Source: Saprospiraceae bacterium (GTDB lineage Bacteria > Bacteroidota > Bacteroidia > Chitinophagales > Saprospiraceae). Taken from it: a stretch of DNA of 40,701 bases. The position numbers and the translations under genes are program-made. Each line of letters starts with the position of its first letter. The stretch's first letter is position 1. Below the pieces are notes generated by a model. That model made no database searches. It saw only the letters and a list, made by a program, of their open reading frames with translations, and was not told where the DNA came from. The stretch is taken from NCBI GenBank assembly GCA_020436835.1, contig JAGQWZ010000472.1, positions 1 through 40,701 of the forward strand. Direction: 5' to 3'. Positions 8,445-16,017 of this stretch are shown piece by piece.

Positions 8445-9338
8445 TCACACTAAGGTGGCAACGACCCCTTCCTTCAGTGCATAGGTGGAAATACCGATCT
8501 TCTCAAAATCACCCATTTCCAGGGTATATCGCAGCAAGAGCAACGCCACTACGATGAGGTCCACTCTTGAATCTGGAATTTGAGGATCAGCATTGCGTTC
8601 CTGCTCATTCATTGCCACAATTGCATTGATCATCGGTATGACGGTATTCCTGTCAATTTCTCGATATTTTATGGGCGAATGGCCTCCCACAATGGATCCT
8701 ATGACATCAAATGTACCGGATGCACCGATCAGAAGTTTTGGTTGGTATAGATTTATGGCCTCTACTAATTCACTGAGGTGAGATTTGAGAAAACATGCTA
8801 ATTGCTTCTTCTCGCTTCCAGAAATTGGCTCTGTATGATGGAATTCGCGGTACAATACCGCTACACCCACCGGAAAGCTGCTGGACCAATAGAAGTGCTC
8901 ATTGTCCGCAATAATGTATTCGACACTCCCTCCTCCAATGTCCATGATCAATACCGGCAAATCAGGGTCTTGCCAGACCTGGGATACGCCCAGGTAGATA
9001 TACCTTGCTTCCTCAATTCCATCAATAAGTTCCACCTCAAAACCGGTCGCTGCAAAGATTCTTTTCAGGTATTCAGGTCCATTCTTTGCCGTTCTGAGTG
9101 CGGCAGTTCCAATCACCTGGACTGTCTCAACTTTGTACTTATCAATCAGGTTCTTGAACTGTATGAGGGCGTCAAGGCCTCGTTTCATTGCGGCCTCAGA
9201 GAGATTCTCAATTCCGTCTATGGCCAGCTTGACATATTCTCTTTTCCGTACCAATTCGACGTAACCATCCTCTGATTTCTCAATGATCAGAATATGAAAA
9301 GTATTTGATCCCAAATCCAAGACTGCGGCTCTGCCCAT
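8445..9338 (-). CDS. Ppx/GppA family phosphatase
   Basis: The family hydrolyses inorganic polyphosphate and/or pppGpp. The 297-residue protein contains one actin-like ASKHA core: the phosphate-1 loop AVLDLGSNTFH (5-15), the GTAALRTAKN segment (77-86), the likely catalytic Glu in GIEEARYIYLG (near 110), and the phosphate-2 loop MDIGGGSVE (132-140), then GASGTFDVIG. The length fits the short two-domain Ppx2-like form without the C-terminal HD-like domain of E. coli Ppx. Whether it prefers polyphosphate or pppGpp cannot be read from sequence; a RelA/SpoT gene lies 20 kb away. It follows the beta-barrel gene by 3 nt on the same strand, indicating cotranscription. Confidence 0.85.
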   Translation of the reverse strand: MGRAAVLDLGSNTFHILIIEKSEDGYVELVRKREYVKLAIDGIENLSEAAMKRGLDALIQFKNLIDKYKVETVQVIGTAALRTAKNGPEYLKRIFAATGFEVELIDGIEEARYIYLGVSQVWQDPDLPVLIMDIGGGSVEYIIADNEHFYWSSSFPVGVAVLYREFHHTEPISGSEKKQLACFLKSHLSELVEAINLYQPKLLIGASGTFDVIGSIVGGHSPIKYREIDRNTVIPMINAIVAMNEQERNADPQIPDSRVDLIVVALLLLRYTLEMGDFEKIGISTYALKEGVVATLV

Positions 9339-9341
9339 TGA

Positions 9342-9938
9342 TTAGAATAGATAAAGGACTCTAAATGTCAGAAAATAACCTCTGAAGCGACTCAATCCGG
9401 GAAATTTTTTTTCATCCCTCAGAAGATTGATCGAGTGAGTATATCGAGCAGAAAATCCCAGATGATCACTGCTATAAAATGTAGCTCCCGCGATGGCGGA
9501 AATATCCGTTTGGTTGAGACCGTCAATATTGGTGTTTCCTCCGACATCCGTCACTTTCTCCTGGATAATTTTACCCACAGAAAAACCAGCTTCAAAATGC
9601 ATCTTGTAGTAATCTTCCTGTTGCCAGTCTTTAAAATCAATCAAAACCGGAATTTCCACGTAACTTATAGCAATCGTAAAAGGATCCGTGAAACTTGCCT
9701 TGGTGTGGCTTCCTCGTTCACTGTAGAGAAGTTCAGTACTCCAGGCTATCTTTTCGGTAATATCGCTGACCACCTTAAGTCCCATGTGGAAACCGATCTT
9801 ATTGAATCCGGCAATCAAATCTCCGTTTATCTGCGAAGCGTTGGCACCAAAGACCACACCTCCACGAAAAGTCTGTCCCATCGTTTGAACACTGTAAAGG
9901 CATATCGCCAGGAGAAGATATATGTTCAGTTTTCTCAT
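9342..9938 (-). CDS. Outer-membrane beta-barrel protein (PorT/OmpA-barrel type)
   Basis: The 198-residue protein has a signal peptide (LLLAICLYSVQTMGQ) and a mature part of eight or so amphipathic strands: GGVVFGANASQI, IGFHMGLKVV, AWSTELLYSERGS, YVEIPVLIDF, KMHFEAGFSVGKI, ISAIAGATFY, LGFSARYTHSI and the final FLTFRVLYLF. The last residue is an aromatic, as in Bam substrates. The YVEIPVLI strand is typical of the small barrel family common in Bacteroidota and often labelled PorT-like. Function is unknown. A TACTTTTG box lies only 4 nt from its ATG (minus strand 9950-9943). It is upstream of, and probably cotranscribed with, the Ppx/GppA gene. Confidence 0.75.
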   Translation of the reverse strand: MRKLNIYLLLAICLYSVQTMGQTFRGGVVFGANASQINGDLIAGFNKIGFHMGLKVVSDITEKIAWSTELLYSERGSHTKASFTDPFTIAISYVEIPVLIDFKDWQQEDYYKMHFEAGFSVGKIIQEKVTDVGGNTNIDGLNQTDISAIAGATFYSSDHLGFSARYTHSINLLRDEKKFPGLSRFRGYFLTFRVLYLF

Positions 9939-9942
9939 ATAT

Positions 9943-9950
9943 CAAAAGTA
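9943..9950 (-). promoter_or_regulatory. Putative -7 box for the beta-barrel/ppx operon
   Basis: On the minus strand the bases read TACTTTTG, matching TAnnTTTG. The box ends 4 nt before the ATG at 9938, implying a very short or absent leader if used. Confidence 0.4.
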
Positions 9951-9970
9951 GTTTTTCTTTAATACTTCAA

Positions 9971-9978
9971 TATCTTTA
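9971..9978 (+). promoter_or_regulatory. Putative -7 box for the 91-residue protein/MBL unit
   Basis: TATCTTTA differs from TAnnTTTG in the last base only and lies 26 nt before the ATG at 10005. It forms a divergent pair with the box at 9943-9950. Confidence 0.35.
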
Positions 9979-10004
9979 CCTTCTATAATGACAAGGAAGC
10001 GTCT

Positions 10005-10280
10005 ATGAGCAAATATACTAAGGCCACATTAGAAAAACTGGAAGCAATCTTCGAGCAATTGGATTACAAGGTTCGTTATGAAAAGGGTAATTTCAGGTCA
10101 GGCTATTGTATTGTGGAAGACAAAAAAGTGGTGGTAGTCAATAAGTTTTTTGATCTGGAAGGACGAGTGCAAACGTTGTTGGATATTCTGCTCAATATGG
10201 ACCTGGACCTATCAGTCATAGCTGAATCTTCACAATCATTCTTAAATAGATTGCTGGCAAAAAGCACGGCCAGCCAGTAA
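10005..10280 (+). CDS. Small conserved-looking protein of unknown function
   Basis: This 91-residue soluble protein has no signal peptide or membrane segment. It has an N-terminal amphipathic helix (TKATLEKLEAIFEQLDYKVR), a beta hairpin (GNFRSGYCIVEDKKVVVVNK) and C-terminal helices (LEGRVQTLLDILLNM, SFLNRLLAKS). This compact alpha-beta-alpha pattern and its position 9 nt before the metallo-hydrolase gene support a real gene and cotranscription. I recognise no named family. The single Cys and lack of conserved acidic/His clusters argue against a metal enzyme. Confidence 0.7.
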   Translation: MSKYTKATLEKLEAIFEQLDYKVRYEKGNFRSGYCIVEDKKVVVVNKFFDLEGRVQTLLDILLNMDLDLSVIAESSQSFLNRLLAKSTASQ

Positions 10281-10289
10281 AAGCAATCA

Positions 10290-11054
10290 TTGAAAATTGT
10301 ACTTACAGGGACCGGTACTTCTCAAGGCATTCCTGTCATTGGCTGTCATTGCGAAGTTTGTCGCTCTACGGATCCCAAAGATAAAAGACTGCGTACTGCT
10401 GCTTTCATTCAGGAAGGTGAAACTCATTTGGCGATTGATGCGGGACCTGATTTTCGGCAGCAAATGCTCTCCCTGGCAATTGATCATCTTGATGCACTGG
10501 TATTAACTCACGAACACAATGACCACGTTGCCGGGTTAGATGATATCAGACCCTTTAATTTTAGACAAGGTCAGCCCTTGAAAGTATATGCCCTGCCCCG
10601 GGTGGCGGAGGATCTCAAACATCGTTTTGCTTACATTTTTTCTGAACATCCCTATCCGGGAGCCCCACAAATTGACCTGATTGAAATCACCCCTTACCAG
10701 GAACACCAGGTGGGAGAGATTACATTTAACCCATTTCTTGTAAAACACGGTAGTGTGGACATATTGGCCCTTAATTTAAAAAGGTTATGTTATATCACGG
10801 ATGCTAATCAGATACCTGCTGAGTCGGAAATATTTCTTGAAGGATGCCAAACGCTGATCCTGAATGCCCTGCACCACCGGAATCATCATTCTCATTTCAA
10901 TCTCGAACAAGCGATAAAGGTGGTAGAAAGATATCGGATTCCTCATGCTTATTTCATTCATATCAGTCATCACATGGGGCTTCATAAGCAAATCAATGAA
11001 GAGCTGCCGACCGGCATTGAATTGGGTTATGATGGTCAGATCATCAGATTTTAA
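10290..11054 (+). CDS. Metallo-beta-lactamase-fold hydrolase (PhnP/YycJ-like)
   Basis: The 254-residue protein starts at a TTG 9 nt after the previous stop; the product then begins directly with the first strand KIVLTGTGTSQGIP. The two-metal site is seen as HEHNDH at residues 74-79, followed by VAGLDDIRPF, then later His and Asp ligands around VKHGSVD, ITDANQIP and the HHRNHHSH segment, and a C-terminal HISHHMG. CHCEVC at 20-24 is a Cys cluster like that near the N-terminus of PhnP-type phosphodiesterases. PhnP cleaves cyclic phosphate diesters; relatives act on other phosphodiesters. The substrate is unknown here, and no phosphonate genes are nearby. The 91-residue gene is its only operon partner. 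Confidence 0.82.
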   Translation: MKIVLTGTGTSQGIPVIGCHCEVCRSTDPKDKRLRTAAFIQEGETHLAIDAGPDFRQQMLSLAIDHLDALVLTHEHNDHVAGLDDIRPFNFRQGQPLKVYALPRVAEDLKHRFAYIFSEHPYPGAPQIDLIEITPYQEHQVGEITFNPFLVKHGSVDILALNLKRLCYITDANQIPAESEIFLEGCQTLILNALHHRNHHSHFNLEQAIKVVERYRIPHAYFIHISHHMGLHKQINEELPTGIELGYDGQIIRF

Positions 11055-11113
11055 CTGTTTCCAGCCAATATCTTGTTGACTTTAACGAAATAAATCCCGA
11101 TCATTGAAGATCA

Positions 11114-12106
11114 ATGCGCAAACGAACTAGGATCCGTTCAAAGATTTTTCCCGTTTTCCTGATCTGTGCCATGATGCCTTTGATGTCTTTGGCGCAGCAG
11201 GCTCCCCAGTATACAATGAACATGCTGGATAAGTATCGCTTAAACCCTGCCTACGGGGGGATGGATGCATCGCTGAGTCTAACCGGATCTATAAAATCCC
11301 AGTGGGAAGGTTTTCCCGGGGCACCGAAGTTTCAGAATATCAGTGCGCATATGCCACTGTATATTGCCAATGGTGGCGTTGGGATCCAATTTATCCATGA
11401 TCAAATAGGAGTTGAGGAAAGTACAGGCTTTCGGGCTTCCTACAACTATGTTTTCGAGACGGCTTATGGTATTATTTCTGCGGGCATCAGTGCCGGCCTT
11501 ATTCAAAAGAAGATAGACGGCAGTCGCCTCAGAACTCGTGATGGGATCTATGAGGGACGCACGATAGTCCATAACGATCCGATTCTTTCGAGCACATTGG
11601 GATCGGGGGTCAGCCCCAATACAGCGTTCGGGATCTATTTTACTAATGACTATCTCGAGGCTGGTCTTGCAGTGGATCAGCTGTTAAGCCCCACCATAAC
11701 CCTGAATAATGCCGAAGAAACCACTTTTCGGCAGAAGCGCGTCTACAATGCTTTCGTGGAGTACATATATCCGGTCAATGACATCCTGCAATTGTATCCA
11801 TCTGTTTATGTTAAATCAGATGGCGTACAGACCCAAATAGACCTCAGTGCCCGGTTTGACTATCAGGAGTTATACTTCGGAGGTCTGACATTTAGAGGGT
11901 ACAGTAAAAATACAATTGATGCATTAGCGTTATTCGTAGGAGCCCGTGTCAGCCGGCAATTGAGCCTGGCATACGGTTATGATATTACCTTGTCCGAGTT
12001 AAGTACCTATAGTGAAGGAACACATGAGATTGTAATTCACTACAATTTAGGGAAGCCAATCGGCGTTGGTAAACCAGAAAGGATAATTTATAATCCACGC
12101 TATTAG
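11114..12106 (+). CDS. PorP/SprF family type IX secretion outer-membrane protein
   Basis: The 330-residue protein has a signal peptide ending SLAQ, and then the family's hallmark opening: QQAPQYTMNMLDKYRLNPAY. After GG, strand-rich repeats follow (SIKSQWEGFPGAPKFQNIS, GGVGIQFIHDQIG, GIISAGISAGLIQKKIDG, LEAGLAVDQLL, YEYGYDITLSELS-like end with HEIVIHYNLG). PorP/SprF proteins are outer-membrane barrels that link the T9SS machine to substrates or adhesins; several paralogues usually exist per genome. Its place 170 nt upstream of gldK-gldN matches the porP-porK-porL-porM-porN order of Porphyromonas, so it is the likely core partner rather than an adhesin-specific copy. Confidence 0.88.
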   Translation: MRKRTRIRSKIFPVFLICAMMPLMSLAQQAPQYTMNMLDKYRLNPAYGGMDASLSLTGSIKSQWEGFPGAPKFQNISAHMPLYIANGGVGIQFIHDQIGVEESTGFRASYNYVFETAYGIISAGISAGLIQKKIDGSRLRTRDGIYEGRTIVHNDPILSSTLGSGVSPNTAFGIYFTNDYLEAGLAVDQLLSPTITLNNAEETTFRQKRVYNAFVEYIYPVNDILQLYPSVYVKSDGVQTQIDLSARFDYQELYFGGLTFRGYSKNTIDALALFVGARVSRQLSLAYGYDITLSELSTYSEGTHEIVIHYNLGKPIGVGKPERIIYNPRY

Positions 12107-12219
12107 AGATAAAAATATACTGCTGAAAAATCATGAATCTCAAAAATATTGGCAAGGTTCTTGACGTTAGCAGATCTGTATGAGGCCCACATTGAAAGTC
12201 AAATTTTAATTAATTTGAA

Positions 12220-12227
12220 TATTTTTG
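12220..12227 (+). promoter_or_regulatory. Putative -7 box upstream of gldK
   Basis: TATTTTTG matches TAnnTTTG and lies 50 nt before the gldK ATG, in a 171-nt AT-rich gap after the porP/sprF gene. No well-spaced -33 TTG was found, so this is tentative. Confidence 0.35.
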
Positions 12228-12277
12228 GATCTATTTTATATAAACACTAATAAGAGTAGCTGCAAACAGGTTTAGTA

Positions 12278-13519
12278 ATGGAAAGAATAGCTGTAAGTTT
12301 TTTTTGTTTATTGGTGCTTTCAATTTTCGTATCCTCATGCGGAAGTAATAAGACCGGAGGTGATTTGATCGGAGTGCAAGACAGACCCAAGTGGAGAGCG
12401 GATGTTCCCTACGGAATGGTCTATATCAAATCCGGTACATTCCAATTGGGAAGTGGCGACGAAGATGTAAGTCGATATTACATTCGTCGGCCTAAAACCA
12501 TTTCCATCAATGGATTTTACATGGACGAAACGGAAATCACCAACAACGAATATCGACAATTCGTTTACTGGGTGAGGGATTCGATCGCTCATACTATTAT
12601 GGGAGACTACATTACCGATGACTATGGTAATGAGAAAATTGATTGGGAGCTGGAACTGGATTACGCTGATGAGACATTGGATGAAATGTATTATCAGGGT
12701 GACAATATGCTCCAGGGGAAAAAGGAGTTGGATGCCGGACAGTTTGTCTACAACTATGAATGGATCGATATGAGAGCTGCGGCTAAAGATCGAGGTCGTT
12801 CACCAAGAAATTCCTTTATCCGGAAAGAAAAGACAAAGATCTATCCTGATACACTGTGTTGGATCAGAGATTTTGCTTATTCCTATAATGATCCTATTGC
12901 AAAGAACTATTTCTCGCACCCGGCTTATGATGATTATCCGGTGGTTGGGATTGATTGGAATCAGGCTAATGCCTTCTGCCATTGGCGCAGTATGATCTGG
13001 AACGCTGATAAGGAGAACTCTTTTGGCGATGAATTCAGATTGCCTACTGAGACCGAGTGGGAATACGCCGCTCGTGGTGGCCATGAGCATGCAATGTACC
13101 CCTGGGGAGATCCTTACGTACGCAATGCTAAAGGGTGCCTTCTGGCAAACTTTAAACCAGGTAGAGGTAATTATCCTGAAGATGGTGGTCAATACACTGT
13201 GAAAGCAGATGCCTACTATCCTAACGATTATGGTCTCTATAACATGGCTGGCAACGTAGCTGAATGGACCAGCAGTGCTTTTGTGGAAAATGCCTATTCA
13301 TTTGTCCACGACATGAATCCGGACATTCAGTATAATGCTTTAGAATCAGATCCGGATAGCTACAAAAGAAAAGTAATACGAGGTGGATCTTGGAAAGATA
13401 TCGCCTACTTCCTTCAGGTGAGTACCAGACATTGGGAATTCCAGGACACGACCAAGTCATATGTTGGTTTCCGTTGTGTACTTCCATTCCAGGGACGATC
13501 CATCAATGACTTCAAGTAA
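12278..13519 (+). CDS. gldK: Type IX secretion/gliding lipoprotein GldK (PorK)
   Basis: GldK is an outer-membrane lipoprotein that, with GldN, forms the large periplasmic ring of the T9SS. The 413-residue protein has a lipobox (FVSSC, Cys21). A formylglycine-generating-enzyme-like (SUMF1) fold follows, seen as VYIKSGTFQLGSG, YMDETEITNNEYRQFV, PVVGIDWNQANAFCHWRS, FRLPTETEWEYAARGG, YGLYNMAGNVAEWTSS and RKVIRGGSWKD. The extended middle segment (about 105-190) between the first two blocks is typical of GldK and not of plain FGE enzymes. It is followed by gldL after an unusually long 221-nt gap that contains a hairpin. In the family the fold is structural, and enzyme activity is not expected. Confidence 0.93.
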   Translation: MERIAVSFFCLLVLSIFVSSCGSNKTGGDLIGVQDRPKWRADVPYGMVYIKSGTFQLGSGDEDVSRYYIRRPKTISINGFYMDETEITNNEYRQFVYWVRDSIAHTIMGDYITDDYGNEKIDWELELDYADETLDEMYYQGDNMLQGKKELDAGQFVYNYEWIDMRAAAKDRGRSPRNSFIRKEKTKIYPDTLCWIRDFAYSYNDPIAKNYFSHPAYDDYPVVGIDWNQANAFCHWRSMIWNADKENSFGDEFRLPTETEWEYAARGGHEHAMYPWGDPYVRNAKGCLLANFKPGRGNYPEDGGQYTVKADAYYPNDYGLYNMAGNVAEWTSSAFVENAYSFVHDMNPDIQYNALESDPDSYKRKVIRGGSWKDIAYFLQVSTRHWEFQDTTKSYVGFRCVLPFQGRSINDFK

Positions 13520-13546
13520 AAAATAACTGGAAATTAGCTCTAATCG

Positions 13547-13601
13547 GTAGAAGAATGATGCCCGGATCAATCGAACGCTTGATTGTGCATTATTCTTCTA
13601 C
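13547..13601 (+). other. 55-nt stem-loop in the gldK-gldL gap
   Basis: A 15-bp outer stem (13547-13561 with 13587-13601, one G-U pair) is followed by an asymmetric internal loop. A 5-bp inner stem (13566-13570 with 13579-13583) and an 8-nt loop complete it. No T-run follows, so it is not a standard intrinsic terminator. A 3' mRNA stabiliser for gldK, a processing site, or a regulator of gldL expression are all possible. Confidence 0.7.
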
Positions 13602-13607
13602 GTCCAT

Positions 13608-13660
13608 AACCTTCCCGCTCTCATTAATACTACTTGTTTATTAGAAAACCTTTCCCGCTC
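13608..13660 (+). repeat. Short direct repeat upstream of gldL
   Basis: AACCTTCCCGCTC (13608-13620) recurs as AACCTTTCCCGCTC (13647-13660), with one extra T, 39 nt apart. Both lie between the gldK-gldL hairpin and the gldL start. Protein-binding or RNA-level function is possible; chance cannot be excluded. Confidence 0.5.
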
Positions 13661-13740
13661 GAATACACTAATTTGAATACTATTTACGTAATAGATATTG
13701 GTTTTCTTTTATTCATTAATCTTTTAAAACGGTTTTTACG

Positions 13741-14340
13741 ATGGCTTTCTATAAGAGTAATTGGTTTAAGTACCTAAAGAACCTAATTATTGGTGTCGGT
13801 GCATCTTTGGTGATGATCGGTGCACTTGGAAAAATTAATAGCGAACCCTGGGGTGGGATAGCAATTACAATCGGTCTGGTGACTGAAGCTATTTTATTCC
13901 TTATGCTCGGTTTATTACCCCCTGAAAAAGACTACTACTGGGATAAATTATATCCAGGTCTGGGTGACTATTCTGCAAATCTTTCTCCCATCAGTGGTAT
14001 GACCACCAATGGTGCCTCCACCAGAAAACAATTGGATGGAGAAAAAGTAGAAGCTCAATTAGCGGGTATGCTGGACGAACTGCGCGGCATGTCCAAAAGT
14101 TTGGGTTCACTAAAGGCTTTACAAGAAGTTGACTTCAGTCATACCTCTCAGCAGGTGAAGACCATGAACAACTTCTACACCAAATTAAATGATGCTATGG
14201 CCGAACTCTCTGATACGGTAGATGATACCAAAGAATACAGAGAACAGATTACGTCATTGAATCGAAATCTTGGCAGCTTGAACACGGTATATGGAAATAT
14301 GCTTCACGCGATGTCCAATCCGGTAGCAAGAAATGCCTAG
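13741..14340 (+). CDS. gldL: Type IX secretion motor subunit GldL (PorL)
   Basis: GldL forms, with GldM, the inner-membrane proton-driven motor that powers T9SS transport and gliding. The 199-residue protein has two membrane helices: residues 12-31 (LKNLIIGVGASLVMIGALG) and 39-58 (GIAITIGLVTEAILFLMLGL). Glu49 in the second helix corresponds to the essential membrane glutamate of the proton path known from studied GldL proteins. Lys31 lies at the end of helix 1. The rest is cytoplasmic and helical (LAGMLDELRGMSKSLGSLK and later coiled segments). The ATG at 13741 places helix 1 correctly. gldM follows after 63 nt. Confidence 0.92.
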   Translation: MAFYKSNWFKYLKNLIIGVGASLVMIGALGKINSEPWGGIAITIGLVTEAILFLMLGLLPPEKDYYWDKLYPGLGDYSANLSPISGMTTNGASTRKQLDGEKVEAQLAGMLDELRGMSKSLGSLKALQEVDFSHTSQQVKTMNNFYTKLNDAMAELSDTVDDTKEYREQITSLNRNLGSLNTVYGNMLHAMSNPVARNA

Positions 14341-14403
14341 GGAGAAAACCCGTTAGGTTTTCAATTAAATTTTTAGTGAACTAACTTAAAATAATTAAGA
14401 AAT

Positions 14404-15993
14404 ATGGCAATTCCTAAGGAGCCGCGTCAACTGATGATTAACATCATGTACTTGGTGTTGACAGCGCTACTTGCCTTGAATGTCTCGGCAGAGATATTTA
14501 ATGCCTTTAAAGTAGTCGACAAAGGGCTTGTGGATTCAAATAAATCTTTAGACGAGTCGAACAATGCCCTGCCGGATGTCATCAGAGAACGCTCAAAAAA
14601 GCGAAAAGAACTGGAAGTCTATGCTGAAAAGATAGATCCTGCCAGACAAATAAGCAAGGAACTCTCAGAATACATTGATGGAATTACCACCTATATGATC
14701 GACCAGACCGGAGATAAGAACGGCGTTGTTGATGGAGGTGATTACGTGGATGTTCAGGGAGTGGAAGAACTACGAGGTAAAAAAGATAAGGACATTACTA
14801 CTCGATTGTTGGTGGATGAAGGCAAAGGAGCTGAATTGAAGGCAAAGATCGAAGAAGCAAGAGCTAAATTTTTAGATTTGGTGGATGAAGATGACCGGGC
14901 TAAGTTTCAACAAGAAATGTCATTGGTAATCGATGACGAAACCTGGAGACATGGCCGCAAGAAGAAAAATGCCTCCTGGGAGTCTTTTAACTTCCGTCAG
15001 ATGCCCTTGGCTGCGACCCTGCCTATCTTCAGCAAGTATAAGAATGATGTTAAATCTACAGAAGCCGCCTTCTTAAACTACCTGATGGGTAAAGTCGGGG
15101 GTGAAGATGTGGTGTTTGACAAGTATACGGTGGTATCTGCGCCGAAGAAATCTTACATAATCAAAGGTGAAACCTATGAGACTGAGATTTTCCTGAGTGC
15201 TGCAACCGGCGGGTCATCCCAGACTGGAATTTCAGTACGTGTGAACGGCTCTCCGGTCAGTGTTAACTCAGACGGAGTCGCCAAATGGAGTGCACCGGCA
15301 GGCAGTGTCGGAATTAAGCGTTATTCGGCTGACATCACCGTTACCAATCCGGTGACCGGTGAATCCGACACCTATAAGAAGGAATTTGAATTCGAAGTGG
15401 GTGAAAGATCAGTGACGGTATCTCCCACCAAGATGAATGTTTTCTACATTGGTGTTGACAATCCGGTGGAGATCTCAGCAGCTGGTATATCCAGTAACGA
15501 TATGCAGGTCAGCATGAGTGGTGCCGGAGGAGGAACGATCAAACGTGGCAGCGATGGTACATTCGTCGTTAACGTATCCCAACAAACGCGCAACGGTGAA
15601 TTTGCGAAGGTGAATGTCTCGGCGCCCGGTATAACTGTAGCGAAGGACTTTCGGGTGAAGAAAATCCCGGATCCGGTACCTACCCTGAGTGGTAAAGTTG
15701 GTGGTTCGATTGGGAACGGAGAAATTAGAGCTCAGTTGGCTTTGATTCCGACTCTGGAGGGTTTTGATTTCGATGCACGGTGCGATATTGTCGGTTTCCA
15801 GATCATCCGGTCTGCAAAGCGGGAAGATCCGGAAATCAATGCCAATAAAGGAGGTAAATTTGACGATCGAACCAAAGGTCTGGTCAACAAGGCAAAACCT
15901 GGCGATATTTTTGTATTTGATAATATAAAATGTAAATGCCCCGGTGATCCGGCCGCTAGAACTTTGCCTTCCAGCGTTTATAAAGTACAGTAA
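14404..15993 (+). CDS. gldM: Type IX secretion motor subunit GldM (PorM)
   Basis: GldM spans the periplasm and transmits GldL motor movement to the GldK/GldN ring. The 529-residue protein starts with the family opening IPKEPRQLMINIMYLVLTAL, a single membrane helix (about 12-30). A helical-bundle domain follows (about 40-225). Three beta-rich, Ig-like domains complete it (about 226-320, 325-420 and 425-529), ending in CDIVGFQIIRSAKREDPE and the CKCPGDPAARTLPSSVYKV tail. The domain order matches solved PorM/GldM periplasmic structures. It is 63 nt after gldL and 24 nt before gldN, as expected for one transcript. Confidence 0.93.
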   Translation: MAIPKEPRQLMINIMYLVLTALLALNVSAEIFNAFKVVDKGLVDSNKSLDESNNALPDVIRERSKKRKELEVYAEKIDPARQISKELSEYIDGITTYMIDQTGDKNGVVDGGDYVDVQGVEELRGKKDKDITTRLLVDEGKGAELKAKIEEARAKFLDLVDEDDRAKFQQEMSLVIDDETWRHGRKKKNASWESFNFRQMPLAATLPIFSKYKNDVKSTEAAFLNYLMGKVGGEDVVFDKYTVVSAPKKSYIIKGETYETEIFLSAATGGSSQTGISVRVNGSPVSVNSDGVAKWSAPAGSVGIKRYSADITVTNPVTGESDTYKKEFEFEVGERSVTVSPTKMNVFYIGVDNPVEISAAGISSNDMQVSMSGAGGGTIKRGSDGTFVVNVSQQTRNGEFAKVNVSAPGITVAKDFRVKKIPDPVPTLSGKVGGSIGNGEIRAQLALIPTLEGFDFDARCDIVGFQIIRSAKREDPEINANKGGKFDDRTKGLVNKAKPGDIFVFDNIKCKCPGDPAARTLPSSVYKVQ

Positions 15994-16017
15994 TAATTAA
16001 TTAATATCTAAAAGAGC

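Noticed and set aside
8411..8449. TGTGAAC/GTTCACA inverted repeat between rbfA and the Ppx/GppA gene
   Set aside because: Only 7 pairs with a 25-nt loop and no T-run; too weak to call a terminator.
9435..9962. 175-residue plus-strand frame opposite the beta-barrel gene
   Set aside because: The minus strand has a signal peptide and regular strands; the plus frame shows neither and covers the divergent promoter.
12278..13519. GldK as a true formylglycine-generating enzyme
   Set aside because: The SUMF1-like fold is present, but the lipobox, long middle insert and neighbours gldL-gldM-gldN mark it as the structural T9SS protein.
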